Source: Coriobacteriaceae bacterium
GTDB lineage: Bacteria > Actinomycetota > Coriobacteriia > Coriobacteriales > QAMH01
DNA length: 64,000 bases
Assembly: GCA_025992705.1 (NCBI GenBank)
Contig: DAJPGJ010000001.1
Location: 868,001-932,000, forward strand
Reading direction: 5' to 3'
The position numbers and the translations under genes are program-made. The notes beneath the pieces were generated by a model. It searched no databases. It saw only the letters and a list, made by a program, of their open reading frames with translations, and had not been told where the DNA came from. Numbering within the stretch: position 1 is the stretch's first letter; every line of letters begins with the position of its first letter. Below, piece after piece: positions 34,059-42,346 of this stretch.

Positions 34059-34260
34059 GCATGCGCAATAATCACGGAAGTCTAGGATGCGGATGCGTAG
34101 TTTTTGGATAGCATGCGCAGAAATCGCGAGAGTCTAGGATATGTCAGAGATTACAGCGCGTATATCGCGAGATTCTATCGTCTTTTAGCTGCAGACCCTA
34201 GACTTCCGCAATATATGCGCGACTGCTCTTCCGGAATCCTAGACTTTCGCAATAAATGCG
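34059..34260. repeat. Five-copy cluster of a 25-30 nt repeat in both orientations
   Basis: Copies at 34059-34088, 34111-34140 and 34154-34179 read forward; those at 34195-34220 and 34236-34260 read in reverse. A shared form is TGCGCATATATTGCGGAAGT followed by CTAGGAT; the third copy is the most diverged. Forward and reverse copies can pair into long hairpins. There is no coding frame across it. It sits between the amidase and the sortase terminator. Confidence 0.7.
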
Positions 34261-34303
34261 TACTCCTGGTGCAAAACGGAGCGTTGCGTCTGCTCGCCAT
34301 TGC

Positions 34304-34339
34304 AAAAGGCCGGCGCACCGTCAAGGTACACCGGCCTCG
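34304..34339 (-). terminator. Terminator of the sortase operon
   Basis: On the minus strand GAGGCCGGTG pairs with CGCCGGCC through GTACC/GGT, followed by TTTTG. It lies 25 bp beyond the sortase stop codon. Confidence 0.65.
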
Positions 34340-34363
34340 TCCTTGCTGTGCGAGCGCTTCGCC

Positions 34364-35095
34364 CTATTGCTTCACGGCAACGACGACGAAACGCTCGTCG
34401 GCCGTGCCGTAACTGCAGGTCGAAAGTGCGAGCAAGTCGTCACCGTAGCTTGCGCTTATGCCCGTTTCGTACATGGCGAGTTGCTTGACGTTTGCCACGT
34501 AGTCGTTGAACTGCTGCTCGGAAAGTTCGCCAACTTGATCCCAATAACGATAGGGGCTGGGTGCTGTCAGGTCCTCGTACCAGCAACCGAGGAGTTGATA
34601 GGTGCCGAAGCCCGTTGCGCCTTCGATGGTGTTGTAGTCGATTACGTGGGAAAGGCCGAAGTCCGGGTTGTCGAAGCTGCGCAGGCTCGCGAACATGCTG
34701 CCGTCGTTCATGTTGTGGCCGTAAATGATGGAACTATTGCCATCGAGCAGGCAGCCCTTGCCCAGAAACGGCGTGCCTGCCGACGAGTACTCGCCTTCGA
34801 AGTTGCGGTGCAGGTAGTACTCGGGGTCGTCGGGTGTGTACATGACGGGATAGTCGATACGCGTGTCGGCAACCTTGATCCACCCCACGCAATTGGGATT
34901 ATCCGTCACAAGCGCATTGGGGTTGCGATCGTATTCCTCCGTGATGGTGTTGAACTCCTCGTTTGCGGCCCAGTATTTGTTGACCTGCATGAAGATGAGC
35001 ACGGCACATACGATGACGACAATGATGCAGATAATCTCGGCGATGAGAAATCCGCGGCGTCTGCCGGACCTGCTGGCGTGTTTTCCCTGTGCCAT
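34364..35095 (-). CDS. srtB: Class B sortase
   Basis: A membrane-anchored cysteine transpeptidase that attaches surface proteins to peptidoglycan. The 243-residue protein has a basic N-terminus, one transmembrane segment (residues 16-38) and the sortase fold with catalytic His127 (IIYGHNM), Cys227 (LSTCSYG) and Arg235 (DERFVVV). The LSTCSY motif is typical of class B. It lies 2 bp after the dehydrogenase gene and shares its transcript, although a functional link is not obvious. No substrate with a clear sorting signal is seen in this window. Confidence 0.92.
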   Translation of the reverse strand: MAQGKHASRSGRRRGFLIAEIICIIVVIVCAVLIFMQVNKYWAANEEFNTITEEYDRNPNALVTDNPNCVGWIKVADTRIDYPVMYTPDDPEYYLHRNFEGEYSSAGTPFLGKGCLLDGNSSIIYGHNMNDGSMFASLRSFDNPDFGLSHVIDYNTIEGATGFGTYQLLGCWYEDLTAPSPYRYWDQVGELSEQQFNDYVANVKQLAMYETGISASYGDDLLALSTCSYGTADERFVVVAVKQ

Positions 35096-35097
35096 GC

Positions 35098-36228
35098 CTA
35101 GTAGTTCCCTTCGAAGAAGTCGGTGTCCTGAGGCAGCTCGTATCCGGTGAAGTACGCGTCGAAGTCAAGGCCGAGATACGAGCAGAGGTTCGCGAGTTCG
35201 ATCATCGTGTTGTCGTTGACGGGGATGCCCTCCTTGCGCAGGCGCTCTTCGTTGAAGTGCTCCTTCTCGCCGTGGGTCCAGACGCGCTCGGCATCCTGCG
35301 CCACGGGGCTATCCCGCAGCTTCTGGAGGTAGTCGGAAAGATGAGCCCTGATTTCGGTGGGATCGCCGAAGATAGCCGGATCGATGACGATGAAGCCGTG
35401 GCAGATACCCGTCTTGTCATCGAAGGTGCAGCACTCGTCCGAGGTGTTGCCCATGGAAAGTATGGAGGAAAACAGCTCGCAGACCATGCCCCAGCCATAG
35501 CCCTTGTGACTGCCGGTCTTCTCGCTTGCGCCACCGAGCGGCATAATGCCACCGCCCTTCTTGCCGACGATGTTCGCGAGTACGTCGGGGGCGTCGGTGG
35601 TGGGCTCGCCCTGGGCGTCAAGGGCCCAGACGGGCGGCAGGGGCTCGCCGTTCTTGTTGTAGATCTCGAGTTTGCCGCGCGTGACGACGGAGGTCGATGC
35701 GTCAAACCAGAAGGGATAGGGGTCTGCCGGGGCGGCGATGGCGATGGGGTTGGAGCCGAGCATGGCCTGGCGCCCAAAGGTGGGAACCATGATGGCCTCG
35801 GAGTTGGTGCAGGCGATGGCGATGAGCCCCTGGTCGCAGGCCATCTTGGTGTAGTAGCCGGCGATGCCGAAGTGGTTGCCGTTGCGCACGGTCACCATGG
35901 CCATGCCGCTCTTCTTGGCCTTCTCGATGGCAAGGTCCATGGCGAATTTCGAGATGATCTGGCCCATCGCGGAATGGCCGTCGATAGTAGCCGAGACGGG
36001 CGTCTCGAAGACGACTTCGGGGGTCTCGTCGACGTGGATGGTGCCCTTCTCGATGCCCTTGTGGTAACGCACCATGCGCTGCATACCGTGGCTCTCGATG
36101 CCATAGAGGTCTGCGGTGAGGAGCACGTCGCTGATGACGGCGCTGTCTTCATCGGAAAAGCCGAACGCCTTGAAGACGTCGTTGCAGAAGGTGTTGAGGG
36201 TGTCATATTGCCAGTTCACGTAAGGCAT
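35098..36228 (-). CDS. Malate/L-lactate/ureidoglycolate dehydrogenase family protein
   Basis: An NAD(P)-dependent 2-hydroxyacid dehydrogenase of the Ldh_2 family (376 residues), distinct from classical lactate dehydrogenase. Signature segments: DLYGIESHGMQRMVRY near residue 45 with the catalytic His, VRNGNHFGIAGYY near 115, and MLGSNPIAIAAP near 155. The frame is open to 36276, but ATG 36228 with GGGAAG upstream gives the usual N-terminus. Possible substrates include malate, lactate, 2,3-diketogulonate and ureidoglycolate; the sequence alone does not decide. It heads a two-gene transcript with sortase B. Confidence 0.85.
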   Translation of the reverse strand: MPYVNWQYDTLNTFCNDVFKAFGFSDEDSAVISDVLLTADLYGIESHGMQRMVRYHKGIEKGTIHVDETPEVVFETPVSATIDGHSAMGQIISKFAMDLAIEKAKKSGMAMVTVRNGNHFGIAGYYTKMACDQGLIAIACTNSEAIMVPTFGRQAMLGSNPIAIAAPADPYPFWFDASTSVVTRGKLEIYNKNGEPLPPVWALDAQGEPTTDAPDVLANIVGKKGGGIMPLGGASEKTGSHKGYGWGMVCELFSSILSMGNTSDECCTFDDKTGICHGFIVIDPAIFGDPTEIRAHLSDYLQKLRDSPVAQDAERVWTHGEKEHFNEERLRKEGIPVNDNTMIELANLCSYLGLDFDAYFTGYELPQDTDFFEGNY

Positions 36229-36328
36229 GTGCTTCCCATTCTCTCGCGCGTGTACGTGCTCTATAAGATACTCCATTTGGGCTGGTTGGCACAGGCGCTA
36301 TATGATGCGGACGGCGTTTTGTAACGTT

Positions 36329-37015
36329 TTATCCGATGATGACGAGGAGCATACCGTCGCGCACGCCAATCTGAAACTGCTCCCGGCAGCTACGGTTGCT
36401 TACCCCGAGGGGTATGGCGCAGCTCAATGCGGCATCTTCAAGCTCCCATTGCAGGCCGCGTTCGGTGACGCCGTAGGCATCGCCCCCAAAGGCGAGTACG
36501 GAGACGCGTGTTCCTGGCGGTGCCGAAAATCCTTGCGGTTCATTGGATGATGTGACGAGATGCACGCGCTGGGAGTCCCCGTATAGTACGCCGCTTGCGC
36601 CATGTTCGTGCAGGAAGGCGAGGGTCTGCATGTTCGCAAGCTCATGACCGACATCTCCGCCGAGTGCCGCGTGCAGGGCGAAGTTCGTGTATCCACGTGC
36701 CAGGCCCTCCTTGCATGCGTAGATGGTGTCGGTGTCGTCCTTGTCGCAGGGCAGCTCGATGCGCTCGCAGGTGATGAGTCCCACGAGCTCGGGTGCAAGG
36801 CTGTCGAGGTCGCCTACGAAGAGATCGGGCTCGAGGCCTGCGGCAAGGCAATGCGCAAAGCCGCCATCGACGGCGATGAGGAGGTCATCGGGTTTGACAG
36901 GGGGGACGTGACAGGGGGACGGGGGTTCTGTCACGCTGGGTTCGCGTGACAGAACCCCCGTCCCCCTGTCACGTCCCCCGGGTCCGGCGCAGACGATGTG
37001 GCAGGTGCCGCTCAT
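36329..37015 (-). CDS. thiN: Thiamine pyrophosphokinase with an in-frame palindrome insert
   Basis: Converts thiamine to thiamine diphosphate. The 228-residue protein has the family motifs LIAVDGGFAHC, PDLFVGDLDSL near residue 63, and DKDDTDTIYAC near 90, then a beta-rich C-terminal thiamine-binding domain. Residues about 12-40 (PGGRDRGTGVLSREPSVTEP and following) are unlike the family. They are encoded by the perfect 35-bp inverted repeat at 36901-36979, which sits between the first strand (CHIVCAG) and the conserved PDDLLIAVDGG. The insert keeps the frame. Start and stop overlap thiE (ATGA), making it the last gene of the TPP-controlled operon. Confidence 0.88.
   Translation of the reverse strand: MSGTCHIVCAGPGGRDRGTGVLSREPSVTEPPSPCHVPPVKPDDLLIAVDGGFAHCLAAGLEPDLFVGDLDSLAPELVGLITCERIELPCDKDDTDTIYACKEGLARGYTNFALHAALGGDVGHELANMQTLAFLHEHGASGVLYGDSQRVHLVTSSNEPQGFSAPPGTRVSVLAFGGDAYGVTERGLQWELEDAALSCAIPLGVSNRSCREQFQIGVRDGMLLVIIG
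36901..36979. repeat. Perfect 35-bp inverted repeat inside thiN
   Basis: The arms 36901-36935 and 36945-36979 are exactly complementary, with a 9-nt loop (CTGGGTTCG). The sequence contains GTGACAGGGGGACGGGGGTT. It encodes about 26 residues of the thiamine pyrophosphokinase in frame. It is the longest perfect palindrome in the window and clearly a mobile or formerly mobile element. Confidence 0.9.
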
Positions 37016-37650
37016 GCTTGCCTGCCCTCGTCGATGAGCTCGCGTAGTTCGCGACTTGCCGCCTCGATGTCATCAGCGGCGATAATAGCCGAAACGATGG
37101 AGTAACCGGCAAGTCCCAAGCCGGCAAGCGAGGGTATGGTCTGGGCGTTCACGCCGCCGATGGCTACGATGGGAATGTCGACGGAGTCAACGATCTCGCG
37201 TAGCTCCTCGATGGTCAACACGCCGGCCTCGGGCTTGGTGGCGGTGGGGGTAATGGCACCGACGCCCAGGTAGTCGGCACCCGCCTTCTGGGCCGCCTGC
37301 GCTTCTGCGACGCTTGCGGCAGATACGCCCACGATGGCATCGGGACCCACGATGTCACGCACGCGCGATGCTTCGAGGTCTTCTTGTCCCACATGAACGC
37401 CGGCAGCGCCGACGGCGACGGCAACCGCTGGATCATCGTTGATGATAAGCGGGACGCCATATGCATCGCAGATGCGCTTGACATCGCGTGCGATCGTTTC
37501 GTACTCCTCGCGAGTGACGTGTTTCTCACGCAGCTGTACAAGTGTCACGCCGCCTGCACAGGCCGCCTCAACGGCTTCGACGAGGGTGTCGGTCGACATA
37601 AGGTCACGGTCGGTGACCAGATAGAGCGTGTAATCGATGGCGGGTTTCAT
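37012..37650 (-). CDS. thiE: Thiamine-phosphate synthase
   Basis: Joins HMP-PP and the thiazole phosphate to make thiamine phosphate. The 212-residue TIM barrel has LYLVTDRDL at the N-terminus, LVQLREKH near residue 37, IINDDPAVAVAVGAAGVHVG near 68, the phosphate-binding GAITPTATKP near 130 and VAIGGVNAQT near 160. Length is standard. It lies between thiD and thiN and overlaps the latter by 4 bp. The operon is under the TPP riboswitch at 38504-38590. Confidence 0.94.
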   Translation of the reverse strand: MKPAIDYTLYLVTDRDLMSTDTLVEAVEAACAGGVTLVQLREKHVTREEYETIARDVKRICDAYGVPLIINDDPAVAVAVGAAGVHVGQEDLEASRVRDIVGPDAIVGVSAASVAEAQAAQKAGADYLGVGAITPTATKPEAGVLTIEELREIVDSVDIPIVAIGGVNAQTIPSLAGLGLAGYSIVSAIIAADDIEAASRELRELIDEGRQA

Positions 37651-37691
37651 ACGCGTCCTTTCGGATTGTCTTGAGCCCTGGTCAATCTTGT

Positions 37692-38498
37692 CTAGAGAGC
37701 CGTGCGCTTCCAGACGTTCGATGCGCGCAACGGGTCGAACACCTGTGTTCCGTGTCCGAGCGCAAGCGGTTGGACGAGTGCGCGAGCAATGAAGTCGTGA
37801 CCGTCACGGACCGCATCGACAAGGGGCTTGCCGCATGCGAGGTTGCAGGCAATCGCGGTCGAGAGGCAGCAACCGGTGCCGTGGTATTCCCCTGGCAGGC
37901 GCGGCGAGACGAATTCGTGGACCTCATCGCCGACGTACAGACGATCGACGAGAAGGTCTGCCTGATCATGCCCGCCCTTGATGAGCACGGCTTCTGCGCC
38001 GGAATCGAGAAAAGCGCGGGCTGCGTGCCCCATGCTCTCGGCATCGCGTACTTCGACGCCCGTGAGTTCGGTTGCCTCCGGGATGTTGGGAGTTACCACC
38101 GTCGCACGAGGAATGAGCGTATCGCGCACGAGTTCAAAAACGCTTGCCTCCGTGAGCGTCGCGCCTGACGTGGCGACGAGTACGGGGTCGAGCACGACCG
38201 GAACCTCCGGGTGCTCGACAAGTGATGTGGCGACTGCCTGGGCCACGCTGGCGTCCCCCAGCATGCCGATCTTGATGGCCGCCGGCGGCATGTCGGCGAA
38301 GACCGCCTCGATTTGCGCCTGCACGATAGTCGGCTCGATATTCTGGATGGCGGTGACCTCGTAGGTGTTTTGCGCTGTCACGCCCGTGATGGCGCAGGTG
38401 CCGTGAACGCCGTGCGCGGCGGCGCACTTGAGGTCGATCTCGATGCCCGCTCCGGCGCAGCTGTCCGACGCGGCGATGATGAGTATGGTGTTGTCCAT
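37692..38498 (-). CDS. thiD: Hydroxymethylpyrimidine/phosphomethylpyrimidine kinase
   Basis: A ribokinase-fold kinase that phosphorylates HMP and HMP-P in thiamine synthesis. The 268-residue protein shows IIAASDSCAGAGIEIDLK at residues 6-23, VLDPVLVATSG near 115 and the anion-hole motif LPGEYHGTGCCLSTAIA near 215. The frame is open to 38786, but that extension runs through the riboswitch and an inverted repeat. ATG 38498 follows AAGGGA and gives the normal start (MDNTILIIAASD). It is the first gene of thiD-thiE-thiN; the thiazole branch genes are absent here. Confidence 0.94.
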   Translation of the reverse strand: MDNTILIIAASDSCAGAGIEIDLKCAAAHGVHGTCAITGVTAQNTYEVTAIQNIEPTIVQAQIEAVFADMPPAAIKIGMLGDASVAQAVATSLVEHPEVPVVLDPVLVATSGATLTEASVFELVRDTLIPRATVVTPNIPEATELTGVEVRDAESMGHAARAFLDSGAEAVLIKGGHDQADLLVDRLYVGDEVHEFVSPRLPGEYHGTGCCLSTAIACNLACGKPLVDAVRDGHDFIARALVQPLALGHGTQVFDPLRASNVWKRTAL

Positions 38499-38503
38499 GG
38501 CAA

Positions 38504-38590
38504 TCCCTTCCGGTCCCGCATTACCGGAACCGTCTTGTCGGTCGCGAATAACTTCGCCTCTCAGCCGCACCTTGTCGCGCAGCTCCCGAT
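38504..38590 (-). promoter_or_regulatory. TPP riboswitch (THI-box)
   Basis: On the minus strand the leader contains GGTGCGGCTGAGAGG, the conserved CUGAGA element, a P3-like hairpin (GCGAAGTTATTCGC), then GACCG and GGTTCCGGTAATGCGGG, closing with GGAAGGGA just before thiD. These match the ordered elements of TPP riboswitches. Because GGAAGGGA overlaps the ribosome-binding region, control may act on translation (inference). Confidence 0.88.
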
Positions 38591-38620
38591 AGGTGTTAGG
38601 TAATGGTAGCATGTCGCTTC

Positions 38621-38821
38621 TGTCATTTCGAGCGAAGTGAACGCAGCGGCCCTCCCTTGTCATTTCGAGCGAAGCGAACGCAGCGGGCCCTCCCTTGTCA
38701 TTTCGAGCGAAGCGAACGTAGTGAGCGGAGTCGAGAAATCTCGCCCCTCGCGTTTCATCGGATCGTGTCAGAGGAGATTTCTCCACTACGCCGCCTGACG
38801 GCGGCTCCGGTCGAAATGACA
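38621..38821. repeat. Compound repeat, TGTCATTTCGAGCGAAG type
   Basis: TGTCATTTCGAGCGAAG occurs at 38621, 38658 and 38696, spaced 37 and 38 bp. The third copy continues to GAGAAATCTC, and an inverted arm beginning GAGATTTCTCC at 38773 ends CGGTCGAAATGACA at 38821, so the right half forms a large hairpin. The same motif type is known as a dispersed repeat in many bacterial genomes. It separates the thi operon from the rpsB promoter. Confidence 0.85.
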
Positions 38822-38841
38822 GCGGGGCACGTAATTAATCC

Positions 38842-38870
38842 TTGCATGCGTCTTGCGGCAGAGATAGAAT
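38842..38870 (+). promoter_or_regulatory. rpsB-tsf promoter
   Basis: TTGCAT (38842-38847) and TAGAAT (38865-38870) with a 17-bp spacer. The predicted start near 38877 gives a 137-nt GC-rich leader with several hairpins before rpsB, which could carry ribosomal-protein feedback control. Confidence 0.65.
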
Positions 38871-39013
38871 TGGCAAGCTGTGCGAAAACGCATGGCAGTA
38901 GCTTTTATTTCACATGCGAGGGGAGCCGCCCCGCTAGTGGCCCCGAAGGGGGTTGCGGGCAGCACGGCGATGATCCGAGCAGAGGACTAACGAAAACTGG
39001 AGGTTTACCCACA

Positions 39014-39841
39014 ATGGCTACAACTGTGTCCATCAAGTCCCTTCTGGAGGCCGGCGTCCACTTCGGCCATCAGACCCGCCGCTGGAACCCGAAGATGAAG
39101 CCGTATATCTTCGGCGAGCGCAACGGCATCTACATCATCGATCTCAAGAAGTCCCTCTACGCCATCGACGACGCGTATAGCTTCCTGCTCAATCTGGGCG
39201 CAGCTGGCAAGAAGGTCCTTTTCGTCGGCACCAAGAAGCAGGCCCAGGAGCCCATCAAGACCGCTGCCGAGCGCTGCGGTATGCCCTACGTCAACTATCG
39301 CTGGATGGGCGGCATGCTCACCAACTTCGCCACGATCCGCACGCGCGTGCAGCGCATGGAGGAGATCGAGGCCATGAAGGCCGACGGCCGCTTTGACGCA
39401 TACACCAAGAAGGAGCAGGCCGGTCTCAACAAGGAGCACACCAAGCTCGAGCTCGCCCTGGGCGGCATCCGCAACATGCATGACCTGCCCGACGCGCTCT
39501 TTATCGTTGACACGAAGCACGAGGATAACGCCGTGCGCGAGGCGCATCGTCTGCATATCCCCATCGTGGGCCTCATCGATACCAACGCCGATCCCGACGA
39601 TATCGATTATGGCATCCCCGCAAACGACGATGCCATCCGTTCGGTCAACCTGCTGTGCCAGCTTGCCGCCGATGCGCTCATCGCCGGTTCCGGCACGGTT
39701 GTTACCGAGCAGGAGATGACTGCGGATACGGACAAGGAAGTCCCCGCTATCCCCGAGGAGCCCGAGATCTCCGAGAGGGTCGAGGTCTCCGAGTCCACCA
39801 TTAAAGAGATTGAAGAGAAGACCGAGGAGGTTGCAGAGTAA
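39014..39841 (+). CDS. rpsB: 30S ribosomal protein S2
   Basis: A small-subunit ribosomal protein of 275 residues. The S2 signatures are clear: [20 protein letters not shown] at residues 9-28, [14 protein letters not shown] near 94 and [19 protein letters not shown] near 195. The C-terminal 40 residues are an acidic tail (many Glu) beyond the core. The frame is open from 38603, but that part is promoter and repeat. ATG 39014 has CTGGAGG upstream. It overlaps tsf by one base (TAATG). Confidence 0.97.
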   Translation: MATTVSIKSLLEAGVHFGHQTRRWNPKMKPYIFGERNGIYIIDLKKSLYAIDDAYSFLLNLGAAGKKVLFVGTKKQAQEPIKTAAERCGMPYVNYRWMGGMLTNFATIRTRVQRMEEIEAMKADGRFDAYTKKEQAGLNKEHTKLELALGGIRNMHDLPDALFIVDTKHEDNAVREAHRLHIPIVGLIDTNADPDDIDYGIPANDDAIRSVNLLCQLAADALIAGSGTVVTEQEMTADTDKEVPAIPEEPEISERVEVSESTIKEIEEKTEEVAE

Positions 39842-40716
39842 TGGCAGAGATCACCGCAAAGATGGTCAAGGAGCTCCGTGAGGCCACCGGAGCTGGCATG
39901 ATGGAGTGCAAGAAGGCTCTTACCGAGGCTGAGGGCGATTTCGAGAAGGCCGTCGACGTGCTGCGTACGCACGGTCTTGCCAAGGCAGCCAAGAAGGCCG
40001 GCCGCGCGACCAACGAAGGCCGCGTCAACGTTGCCGTCTGCAAGAACGATGCGCGCAAGGGCGCCGTCGTCGAGGTCAACTGCGAGACCGACTTCGTTGC
40101 ACTTACCGACAAGTTCCAGGACTACTGCGACACCTTCACGCGTGCCGTCGTCCATAACAATCCCGCCACCGTCGACGAGCTCCTCGAGAGCGAGTACGAG
40201 GGCGAGAAGGTTGGCGATGCGCTGACCGAGGCCATCCACATCATCGGCGAGAACATGCAGATCTCGAACTTCAAGCGTCTTGAGATCGACGGTACGGGCG
40301 CACTGGTCCCCTACATTCACATGAACGGCCGCATCGGCGTGCTCGTGGGCTTTACCTTCGACAACGAGGCCACGGCTACCGACGAGCGCTTCCTGGCCAT
40401 GGGCAAGGACGTTGCCATGCAGATCGCCGCGACCAATCCCGTGTCGCTCGACAAGGAAAGCGTGCCTGCGGACATCCGCGAGCACGAGTTCGAGATCTAC
40501 AAGGCCCAGGCTGCCGAGTCCGGCAAGCCCGAGAACATCCAGGAGAAGATCGCCACGGGCCGTATGGAGAAGTTCTACAAGGAGAACTGCCTCGTGGAGC
40601 AGGAGTTCGTGAAGGATCCGGACATCACCGTCGGCGCCTACATCGCCAAGTGCGCCAAGGAGATTGGTGACGACATCAAGGTCGTCTCCTTCGCCCGCAT
40701 CGAGCTCGGCGAGTAA
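39841..40716 (+). CDS. tsf: Elongation factor Ts
   Basis: The guanine-nucleotide exchange factor for EF-Tu. The 291-residue protein starts [20 protein letters not shown], the conserved N-terminal module, with the TDFV motif (CETDFVALTDKF) near residue 80 and a C-terminal EF-Tu-binding domain. It is translationally coupled to rpsB and ends with a terminator hairpin at 40743-40775. Confidence 0.97.
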   Translation: MAEITAKMVKELREATGAGMMECKKALTEAEGDFEKAVDVLRTHGLAKAAKKAGRATNEGRVNVAVCKNDARKGAVVEVNCETDFVALTDKFQDYCDTFTRAVVHNNPATVDELLESEYEGEKVGDALTEAIHIIGENMQISNFKRLEIDGTGALVPYIHMNGRIGVLVGFTFDNEATATDERFLAMGKDVAMQIAATNPVSLDKESVPADIREHEFEIYKAQAAESGKPENIQEKIATGRMEKFYKENCLVEQEFVKDPDITVGAYIAKCAKEIGDDIKVVSFARIELGE

Positions 40717-40742
40717 CGCTCCTTCAACTGCACGTCAGTCGG

Positions 40743-40775
40743 GAGGGGATAGCGCACGGCGTTATCCCCTCTTTA
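40743..40775 (+). terminator. Terminator of rpsB-tsf
   Basis: GAGGGGATA pairs with TATCCCCTC around a GCGCACGGCGT loop, followed by only three T. It sits 27 bp after the tsf stop. The short T-run makes it a weaker terminator, and the hairpin at 40784-40850 follows directly. Confidence 0.6.
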
Positions 40776-40783
40776 ACAAAGGA

Positions 40784-40850
40784 ATGAGACAGTTGCTCAG
40801 GGACGTTGTCTCATCGAAAATGAGACAACGTCCCTGAGCAACTGTCTCAT
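40784..40850. repeat. Perfect 31-bp hairpin, gagaca/tgtctc type
   Basis: The arms 40784-40814 and 40820-40850 are exact complements with a CGAAA loop. Each arm is itself nearly palindromic (TGAGACA...TGTCTCA), like the single element at 792-820, so this is a head-to-head pair of the same unit. It lies between tsf and gltX. Confidence 0.9.
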
Positions 40851-40879
40851 TTCGCGCTTCTGGAAAGATTGGATGAGCT

Positions 40880-42346
40880 ATGAGTGAGGTTCGAGTTCGC
40901 TTTGCCCCGTCGCCGACGGGCAAGCTGCACATTGGCGGTGCACGCACCGCCATCTATAACTGGGCGTTCGCACGCGCGATGGACGGTACCTTCGTCCTGC
41001 GCATCGAGGATACCGATCCCGAACGCTCGACCAAGGAGAACATCGACCTCATCATCCGCGCCATGAGGTGGCTCGGCCTCGACTGGGACGAGGGTCCACA
41101 CATCGGAGGCGACTACGGTCCCTATATGCAGACCGAGCGCTTCGACACTTACAGGGAGGCCCTCGAGCAGCTCAAGGAGAGCGGTAATGTCTATCCCTGC
41201 TTCTGCACTTCCGAGGAGCTTGCGGCGCGTCGCGAGGCCGTGCAGGCTGGTGCTGCCAACGAGCCCGATCCTTGCCGCAGCCTGAGCCGCGAGGAGGCCC
41301 AGAAGCGCATCGATGCGGGCGAGCCCCATGTGTGGCGTCTTAAGGTCCCCGAGGATCGCGGCACCATCGTCGTGCACGACATCATCCATGGCGATGCGGA
41401 GTTCGATGCCGCCCTCATGGACGACATGATTCTCGTGCGCAGCGACGGCACGCCCACCTATAACTTCGCGGTCGTCTGCGATGACGTGAACATGAAGATG
41501 ACGCACATTATCCGCGGCGATGACCATCTCTCCAACACGCCGCGCCAGGTCCTCGTCTACGAGGCCCTTGGCTATCCCACGCCGACTTTTGCTCATCTGC
41601 CGATGATCTGCGGCCCGGATGGCAAGAAGCTCTCCAAGCGTCACGGTGCGGCAAGCGTCGAGGAATATCGCGATATGGGCTACCTGCCCGATGCGCTCTT
41701 CAACTACCTCGCGCTGCTCGGCTGGGCGCCTGATGGCGAGACCACGCTGTTCACGCGCGAGCAGATGGCCAAGCTCTTCACGCTCGAGCGCATCAGCAAG
41801 AATCCGAGCTCGCTTGACTACGACAAGCTCGAGTGGATCAACAGCCAGTACATCCAGCAGATGGGCGCGGCGGCCTTCGTCGACGTACTCGCACCGTATC
41901 TCATCGAGGCGGGGTATGCAGCGGACGAGGCCGGTGTCGAGGCGATGCGCCCGCGTCTGGAGGCCATCTATCCGCTCGTGAGCGAGCGCGTCAAGCTCAT
42001 GACCGAGGCCGTGCCCATGATTGCCTATCTTCTCGACGAGCATATCGAACTTGACGAGAAGAGCGTCGAGAAGGTCCTCCGCAAGGAGGGCAAGGCCGCG
42101 AAGACGGCCCTGCTTGAGGCCGCTGAGGTGCTCGCGGATTGCGAGTGGACGGTCGAGGGCATCGAGGCCGCGTTGCGCGGCTTGCTCGAGAAGCTCGACG
42201 CCAAGCCGAAGTTCGTCTTCCAGCCGATTCGCGTTGCCGTGTGTGGCAACATGGTGAGCCCGCCGCTCTTCGAGTCCATCGAACTTTTGGATCGGGCCAT
42301 TGTCGAACAACGGCTCAAGGCCGCTGCCGAGCTCGCCGTCGATTAG
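40880..42346 (+). CDS. gltX: Glutamate-tRNA ligase
   Basis: A class Ib synthetase that charges tRNA-Glu. The 488-residue protein has the HIGH-like motif APSPTGKLHIGGARTAIYN at residues 9-27, the KMSKS-like KKLSKRHG near 250 and the C-terminal helical anticodon-binding cage. The segment RGDDHLSNTPRQ near 215 is typical. The ribosome site is weak. Its stop overlaps the convergent ATP-grasp gene by 3-4 bp. GltX is the known phosphorylation target of Escherichia coli HipA, and a hipBA pair lies 10 kb upstream; this is probably coincidental. Confidence 0.96.
   Translation: MSEVRVRFAPSPTGKLHIGGARTAIYNWAFARAMDGTFVLRIEDTDPERSTKENIDLIIRAMRWLGLDWDEGPHIGGDYGPYMQTERFDTYREALEQLKESGNVYPCFCTSEELAARREAVQAGAANEPDPCRSLSREEAQKRIDAGEPHVWRLKVPEDRGTIVVHDIIHGDAEFDAALMDDMILVRSDGTPTYNFAVVCDDVNMKMTHIIRGDDHLSNTPRQVLVYEALGYPTPTFAHLPMICGPDGKKLSKRHGAASVEEYRDMGYLPDALFNYLALLGWAPDGETTLFTREQMAKLFTLERISKNPSSLDYDKLEWINSQYIQQMGAAAFVDVLAPYLIEAGYAADEAGVEAMRPRLEAIYPLVSERVKLMTEAVPMIAYLLDEHIELDEKSVEKVLRKEGKAAKTALLEAAEVLADCEWTVEGIEAALRGLLEKLDAKPKFVFQPIRVAVCGNMVSPPLFESIELLDRAIVEQRLKAAAELAVD

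Noticed and set aside
34059..34260. CRISPR array
   Set aside because: Repeats occur in both orientations, spacers differ in length and there are no cas genes nearby.
38603..39013. N-terminal extension of ribosomal protein S2
   Set aside because: The open frame covers a dispersed repeat and the promoter; the conserved protein and ribosome site start at 39014.
30980..42346. Functional pairing of HipA with the nearby gltX
   Set aside because: GltX is a known HipA target in Escherichia coli, but the genes are 8 kb apart with unrelated operons between; proximity is no evidence.
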